Below are positions 5,829 to 9,696 of a stretch of 9,696 nt of DNA, piece after piece. The DNA comes from Candidatus Bipolaricaulota bacterium (GTDB lineage: Bacteria; Bipolaricaulota; Bipolaricaulia; RBG-16-55-9). The notes beneath the pieces are model-generated. The model ran no database searches. It saw only the letters and a program-made list of their open reading frames with translations, and was not told where the DNA came from. Position numbers and translations under genes: made by a program. Numbering within the stretch: position 1 is the first letter of the stretch; the number at the start of each line of letters is the position of its first letter. The stretch is from positions 1 through 9,696 of the forward strand of contig JALUUA010000185.1 of assembly GCA_027021605.1 (NCBI GenBank), given 5' to 3'.

Positions 5829-6994
5829 TGGCCGAGGGACTTCGGGGGAAGGCGGCGATCGTCGGGGCGGGGATGATCCGCTTCGGCGAGCTCTACGACC
5901 GAAGCCTCGAGGACATGATCGAGGGGGCCTATCTGAATGCCCTCCAAAGCGTGGACAAGGGGCTTGACCCTCAGGAGATCGAAGCTGCGTGGCTCGGGAC
6001 GGTCTACCCCGTGGGGGGGAACTCCGGGGTGGTGCTCGGCCACGCCACCGGGCTCTTCGAGATCCCGATCACCCGGGTGGAGAACGCCTGCGCCACGGGG
6101 AGCGACGCCTTCCGCCAGGCGTGCTTGGCCGTGGCCTCAGGGGTCTATGATTTAGTGCTCGTGGTGGGCGCGGAGAAGATGCACGACGAACCCGGGGGGC
6201 TCATCCAGCGGGCGGATGTCAAGAAACTCTGGATGGGCCGCGGGGTGACGATGCCCGCCTTCTTCGGGCTGCGCGCGACTGCCTATATGGAGAAATACGG
6301 GATTAGCCGGGAGCAGATCGCGCTTGTGAGCGTGAAGAACCACAAGAACGGGGCGCGCTACCCCTACGCGCACCTGAAGGTGGAGTGCTCCTTGGAAGAC
6401 GTCCTGAACGCTTCGTATGTGTCCTACCCCTTGGGGCTCTACGACTGCTGTCCCGTGACGGACGGCGCGGCGGCCCTCCTCGTCTGCAGCGCGAAGATCG
6501 CGAAGCGCTACACCGATGATCCCGTATACGTGCTGGGCTCGGGCTTGGCCACGGAGAGCTTCGTCCGCGGCGGGGACCTCACCAGCTTTCCGGCCACGAA
6601 GCGCGCCGCGCAGCAAGCCTACGAGATGGCCGGGATCACCCCCGAGGACGTCGACGTGGCCGAAATCCACGACTGCTTCAGCATCACGGAGCTCATTAGC
6701 TATGAAGACCTGGGGTTCGCCGAGCCGGGCCGGGGAGCCCGTCTTTTAGAGGAGGGCATCGTGGAGCTCGAAGGCGAAAAGCCCATCAACCCCAGCGGGG
6801 GTCTGCTCGCGAAGGGGCACCCCTTGGGGGCCACGGGGGTCGCCCAGCTCGTGGAGCTCTACGAGCAACTTCGGGGAGAGGCAGGCCCCGTCCAGGTGAA
6901 GGACCCCGAGATCGCGCTGCAGCACAACATCGGCATCGGACGATTTGCCACGGGGTCCGTAGGGTGTGTGCACATCCTGGGGCGGGAGCCCTAA
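5828..6994 (+). CDS. SCP2-type thiolase (acetyl-CoA acetyltransferase family)
   Basis: Thiolase of the SCP2/archaeal type, 388 aa from ATG 5828 (a GTG lies one codon earlier). It would condense or cleave a 3-ketoacyl-CoA in the cytosol. Catalytic features are intact: nucleophilic Cys88 in VENACATGS, the HDCF motif (His281), His331 in KGHPLGATG, and HNIG near the C-terminus (His366). It overlaps the DUF35 stop by one base (TGATG), so the three genes are translationally coupled and the proteins probably form one complex. In archaea this partnership channels acetoacetyl-CoA to HMG-CoA synthase. Here the synthase-like partner seems inactive, so the true substrate is open: acetoacetyl-CoA or a longer or branched 3-ketoacyl-CoA are possible. 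It ends 16 bp before the convergent uvrB stop. Confidence 0.92.
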   Translation: MAEGLRGKAAIVGAGMIRFGELYDRSLEDMIEGAYLNALQSVDKGLDPQEIEAAWLGTVYPVGGNSGVVLGHATGLFEIPITRVENACATGSDAFRQACLAVASGVYDLVLVVGAEKMHDEPGGLIQRADVKKLWMGRGVTMPAFFGLRATAYMEKYGISREQIALVSVKNHKNGARYPYAHLKVECSLEDVLNASYVSYPLGLYDCCPVTDGAAALLVCSAKIAKRYTDDPVYVLGSGLATESFVRGGDLTSFPATKRAAQQAYEMAGITPEDVDVAEIHDCFSITELISYEDLGFAEPGRGARLLEEGIVELEGEKPINPSGGLLAKGHPLGATGVAQLVELYEQLRGEAGPVQVKDPEIALQHNIGIGRFATGSVGCVHILGREP

Positions 6995-7010
6995 GCTACA
7001 TCAAACAAAT

Positions 7011-9059
7011 CTAAGAAGCCACCCCCAGAAGCCGTTTGCGCAGCTCTTGGATCTCGTCGCGCAGCTGCGCGGCCCGCTCGAACTCGAGCTTCCGCGCGGC
7101 CTCGAACATCTCCGCCTCGAGCTGTTTAATCCGCTTGACGAGGTCCTTGGAACTTATGGGCTCCTTCCCTTTCTCCACCCCCGGGCCGATGGGCTCATGG
7201 ATTCCCAGAGCGGGGCAGCCAGGCTTCCTCGTCCGCGCAGCGGCCTTCTCGGGCTTTTCTTGTCGAAGCTCGGGCATGAACTCCTGGACGGCCTTCTGCA
7301 CCGTCTGCGGCGTGATCCCGTGCTTGCGGTTGTACTCGAGCTGAATCCTGCGGCGGCGCTCCGTCTCCTGAATCGCCCGCCGCATGGAGTCCGTGACCTC
7401 GTCGGCGTACAGAACGACCTTGCCACGCACGTTGCGGGCCGCGCGCCCGATGGTCTGAATCAGTGACGTCTCCGAGCGCAGGAAGCCCTCTTTATCGGCG
7501 TCTAAGATGGCAACGAGGGACACCTCGGGGAGGTCGAGGCCCTCCCTCAGGAGGTTGATCCCCACCAGAACGTCGAACTCCCCCAAGCGTAGATCCCTCA
7601 GGAGGTCCACGCGGTCGAGGGTCTCGACGTCGGAATGCAGATAGCGGGCCTTGACGCCCATCTCGATGAGATAGTCCGTGAGGTCCTCGGCCATCTTCTT
7701 GGTGAGCGTCGTCACTAAGGCCCGCTCGCCCCGCCGGGTGACCTCACGGATCTCGTCCAAAAGGTCGTCGATCTGGTGTTGGGTGGGCCGGACCACAACT
7801 TCGGGATCGACGAGCCCCGTGGGCCGGACGATCTGCTCCACAATTTTCTGGCTCACCTCGCGCTCGTAGGGACCGGGCGTGGCGGACAGGAAGATGACTT
7901 GCTTTACGAGCTGCTCGAACTCCTCGAACTTCAAGGGGCGGTTGTCAAGGGCCGAGGGGAGGCGGAAGCCGTACTCGATCAACGTCTCTTTCCGGGCGCG
8001 GTCCCCGTTGTACATCCCGCGCAGCTGCGGGATCGTGACGTGCGACTCGTCGATCACGACCAAAAAATCATTGGGGAAGTAGTCCAAAAGGGTGTAGGGC
8101 CGCGAGCCGGGCGGGCGGCCCGAGAGGTGGCGTGAGTAGTTCTCGATGCCCGTGCAGTACCCGAACTCGCGGAGCATCTCCAGGTCGTAGCGGGTCCGCT
8201 GCTCGAGGCGCTGAGCCTCTAGTAATTTCCCCTGAGCCCGCAGGCGGGCGAGCTGCTCCTCCAGCTCTTCCCCTATGGAGCGCAAAGCGCGCTCGAGCTT
8301 CTCCTCGGGGATTAAGAAGTGGCTGGCGGCGTAGATCGTGACGCGCTCGAGGTCGCGCAGCTTGTGGCCCGTGATCGGGTCCATCTCCTTCAAAGACTCG
8401 ACCTCGTCGCCGAAAAGCTCAATGCGCAACACGTTCTCGCTGTAGGCGGGAACCAGCTCGATGACGTCCCCGCGGGCGCGGAACGTCCCGCGCCCGAAGC
8501 CGACGTCGTTGCGGGCGTAGCCCAGCTCCACCAGGCGTCTCAAAAGCTCATCGCGATCGCAGAGGTCGCCCTTATTGAGGGAGAGGGTCATGGCTTGGTA
8601 GTCCTCGGGGGCTCCTAGCCCATAGATGCATGAGACGCTGGCCACGATGATCACGTCGCGGCGCTCTAACAGCGCGGACGTAGCGGCGTGGCGCAGGCGG
8701 TCGATCTCCTCGTTGATGGAGGCGTCCTTCTCGATGTAGGTGTCGGTCTGAGGGATGTACGCCTCGGGCTGGTAGTAGTCGTAGTAGCTCACGAAGTAGT
8801 GGACGGCGTTTTCAGGGAAGACCCCCCGAAACTCGTTGCAGAGCTGGGCGGCCAACGCCTTGTTGTGCGCGATGACGAGCGTGGGCTTCTGGACGTTCTG
8901 GATAACGTGAGCAATCGTATACGTCTTGCCCGTGCCCGTGGCCCCCAGCAGGGTCTGATAGCGCAAACCCTGTTCAATGCCCTCGGTCAGCTCACGGATG
9001 GCCTCGGGCTGATCGCCCTTGGGCTCGTAGGGGGCGACGAGCTTGAATCGTTTACTCAT
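7011..9059 (-). CDS. uvrB: UvrABC system protein B (excinuclease subunit B)
   Basis: DNA-damage-verifying helicase-like subunit of bacterial nucleotide excision repair; it receives damaged DNA from UvrA and recruits UvrC. 682 aa, normal length. It has the Walker A site GATGTGKT (39-46), the aromatic beta-hairpin used to clamp DNA (YYDYYQPEAY, 92-101), the Walker B-type DESH with the downstream YNGDRARKETL, helicase C-terminal motifs including TIGRAARN, and a C-terminal UVR domain for UvrC contact (about 636-678). A Pro/Gly-rich linker precedes the UVR domain. ATG 9059 overlaps the DUF2442 stop (ATGA) and has no visible Shine-Dalgarno, so translation probably depends on coupling to DUF2442. 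No LexA-like box was noticed. It is convergent with the thiolase gene. Confidence 0.98.
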   Translation of the reverse strand: MSKRFKLVAPYEPKGDQPEAIRELTEGIEQGLRYQTLLGATGTGKTYTIAHVIQNVQKPTLVIAHNKALAAQLCNEFRGVFPENAVHYFVSYYDYYQPEAYIPQTDTYIEKDASINEEIDRLRHAATSALLERRDVIIVASVSCIYGLGAPEDYQAMTLSLNKGDLCDRDELLRRLVELGYARNDVGFGRGTFRARGDVIELVPAYSENVLRIELFGDEVESLKEMDPITGHKLRDLERVTIYAASHFLIPEEKLERALRSIGEELEEQLARLRAQGKLLEAQRLEQRTRYDLEMLREFGYCTGIENYSRHLSGRPPGSRPYTLLDYFPNDFLVVIDESHVTIPQLRGMYNGDRARKETLIEYGFRLPSALDNRPLKFEEFEQLVKQVIFLSATPGPYEREVSQKIVEQIVRPTGLVDPEVVVRPTQHQIDDLLDEIREVTRRGERALVTTLTKKMAEDLTDYLIEMGVKARYLHSDVETLDRVDLLRDLRLGEFDVLVGINLLREGLDLPEVSLVAILDADKEGFLRSETSLIQTIGRAARNVRGKVVLYADEVTDSMRRAIQETERRRRIQLEYNRKHGITPQTVQKAVQEFMPELRQEKPEKAAARTRKPGCPALGIHEPIGPGVEKGKEPISSKDLVKRIKQLEAEMFEAARKLEFERAAQLRDEIQELRKRLLGVAS

Positions 9060-9376
9060 TGTGAATGGGGTTTAGGATCTCGCTTGCGCGCCTTCAGCCA
9101 TTGCTCAAACGACTGCGGGCTTTCCGTGGATCGCTTTCCTGCCAGGAGGCCCTCCACGCTGATGTCTTCGTCGAGATCCGGCCAGTGGATGCCGTACCCG
9201 GCTCCGACGATCTCAAATCGCCGTCGTTCCTCCGGCGTGGCGTAGGCCAGTCGAGGGTACCACGCCAACGGGACGGAAATCGTCCGTCCGTCCTCGAGGT
9301 CCACGCTCAAGGTGTCCTCGGTGACGCGCACCTCTCGGATCTTAGGAAGATCCAGCTTCACCACCACAGAAGGCAT
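9056..9376 (-). CDS. DUF2442 family protein
   Basis: 106-aa protein with the DUF2442 signature: a DGR turn, then SVPLAWYPRLAYATPEERR and GIHWPDLDEDISVEGLLAG. The C-terminal tail is basic (KARKRDPK). The function is not established; members usually sit next to DUF4160 genes and the pair has been considered toxin-antitoxin-like, but I know of no firm proof. ATG 9376 lies inside the end of the DUF4160 gene (35-bp overlap, different frame) with GGGAGAG about 6 nt upstream. The 3' end overlaps uvrB by ATGA. The N-terminal leader (VVVKLDLPKIREV) matches what I recall of longer DUF2442 members, so this start looks right. Confidence 0.85.
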   Translation of the reverse strand: MPSVVVKLDLPKIREVRVTEDTLSVDLEDGRTISVPLAWYPRLAYATPEERRRFEIVGAGYGIHWPDLDEDISVEGLLAGKRSTESPQSFEQWLKARKRDPKPHSQ

Positions 9377-9599
9377 CCCATCTCTCCCTTAAGAACTCTA
9401 CATGATCCGTCAGTAGCCGCTCAATCTTACGCAACTCCGTCCGCGAGTACCCGTGGTTCACCGCCAGCGTCACGACCGGATCGAGCCAAAACTTGGCGCT
9501 CTTGTCCTCGCGATCCACGTGAACGTGTCGGGGCTCCTCGCAGTCGTGCGAGTACATGTAGACACGATAAGGCCCCGTACGCAAGAGCGTAGGACTCAT
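9342..9599 (-). CDS. DUF4160 family protein
   Basis: 85-aa protein matching DUF4160: SPTLLRTGPYRVYMYSHD, then EEPRHVHV and AKFWLDPVV, followed by a helical end (ELRKIERLLTDHVEFLRERW). The conserved His-x-His and adjacent acidic residues give it the look of a small catalytic or metal-binding domain, but its activity is unknown. ATG 9599 fits the usual family N-terminus; a TTG extension to 9626 would add nine residues with no family similarity. There is no strong ribosome site, and the predicted promoter start (about 9607) is only 8 nt upstream, giving a very short leader. It overlaps the partner DUF2442 gene by 35 bp, so the two must be co-expressed. Confidence 0.88.
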   Translation of the reverse strand: MSPTLLRTGPYRVYMYSHDCEEPRHVHVDREDKSAKFWLDPVVTLAVNHGYSRTELRKIERLLTDHVEFLRERWDAFCGGEAGSS

Positions 9600-9613
9600 T
9601 TCGCCCGTGAACG

Positions 9614-9642
9614 ATCGTAGGACCAACGGAGAAGCTCGTCAA
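9614..9642 (-). promoter_or_regulatory. Sigma70-like promoter before DUF4160-DUF2442-uvrB
   Basis: On the minus strand TTGACG (9642-9637), a 17-nt spacer and TACGAT (9619-9614) match the consensus 5/6 and 4/6. This would let DUF4160-DUF2442-uvrB be transcribed apart from yidD. The layout copies the promoter at 4348-4376 (TTGACC, 17 nt, TACCAT). Confidence 0.5.
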
Positions 9643-9649
9643 GCACGGG

Positions 9650-9696
9650 TCACGGCACCGGATCGGGCCCGCCGGGGTGCCAGGGGTGGCACTTTA
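9650..9696 (-). CDS. yidD: C-terminal end of YidD (membrane protein insertion efficiency factor), 5' truncated by the window edge
   Basis: The last 14 codons before TGA (9652-9650) read KCHPWHPGGPDPVP. This closely matches the conserved YidD C-terminus, which is usually (K/R)C.P.HPGGxDPVP. YidD is a small, membrane-associated protein that assists YidC/Sec-dependent insertion and is often encoded between rnpA and yidC. Here the next gene on the strand is instead a DUF4160 gene 50 bp on. The fragment is short, but the motif is highly distinctive. The rest of the gene lies beyond 9696. Confidence 0.8.
   Translation of the reverse strand, partial: KCHPWHPGGPDPVP

Noticed and set aside
7036..9592. 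Several plus-strand frames opposite uvrB and the DUF genes (up to 185 codons)
   Set aside because: They mirror the codon pattern of clear minus-strand genes and show no recognisable domain.
9600..9626. TTG start extending the DUF4160 protein by nine residues
   Set aside because: The extension overlaps the spacer and -10 region of the predicted promoter and has no family similarity.
1..9696. tRNA/rRNA genes, CRISPR arrays, insertion sequences, phage genes
   Set aside because: No cloverleaf, direct-repeat/spacer pattern, transposase or terminal repeats were seen.

Overview
The window is a GC-rich bacterial segment with densely packed genes, short spacers and stop/start overlaps. It carries bacterial housekeeping genes (proC, uvrB, the tail of yidD), sigma70-like promoters and Shine-Dalgarno sites. 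It also carries a thiolase / DUF35 / HMG-CoA-synthase-like module best known from archaea. Together with several cysteine pairs in exported loops, this suggests an uncultured, possibly thermophilic bacterium (for example Bipolaricaulota/Acetothermia or Chloroflexota). That placement is an inference and no sequence here proves it.

Layout. Positions 1-3044 (+) hold a peptide-type ABC importer: the C-terminal end of a substrate-binding protein, then a DppB-type and a DppC-type permease. The 255-bp gap after the binding protein contains two strong hairpins, a degenerate TGAGC pentamer array, a TATAAT box and a possible 10-codon leader ORF overlapping the dppB start. A related pentamer array lies between the two permease genes. 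proC (proline biosynthesis) follows at 3134-3949 (+). Two tiny membrane-protein genes (79 and 39 aa, overlapping by 8 nt) run on the minus strand from 4311 to 3960, convergent with proC. Their promoter is an extended -10 box placed so that the mRNA would start almost at the AUG.

Positions 4414-6994 (+) form a tightly coupled three-gene operon with its own promoter: an HMG-CoA-synthase-fold protein, a DUF35 zinc-ribbon/OB-fold protein and an SCP2-type thiolase. This is the composition of the archaeal acetoacetyl-CoA thiolase/HMG-CoA synthase complex. Here, however, the synthase member appears to have lost its catalytic Cys, Glu and His, while the thiolase keeps its Cys and His residues. The operon therefore probably performs thiolase chemistry on an unknown acyl-CoA, with the synthase homologue as a structural partner. 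It may be the most novel item in the window.

Positions 7011-9696 (-) read, in transcription order: the end of yidD (only the last 14 codons are in the window), a DUF4160 gene, a DUF2442 gene overlapping it by 35 bp, and uvrB overlapping DUF2442 by an ATGA. A sigma70-like promoter lies between yidD and DUF4160. The nucleotide-excision-repair helicase thus appears translationally coupled to a small DUF4160/DUF2442 pair. uvrB and the thiolase gene converge with only 16 bp between them.
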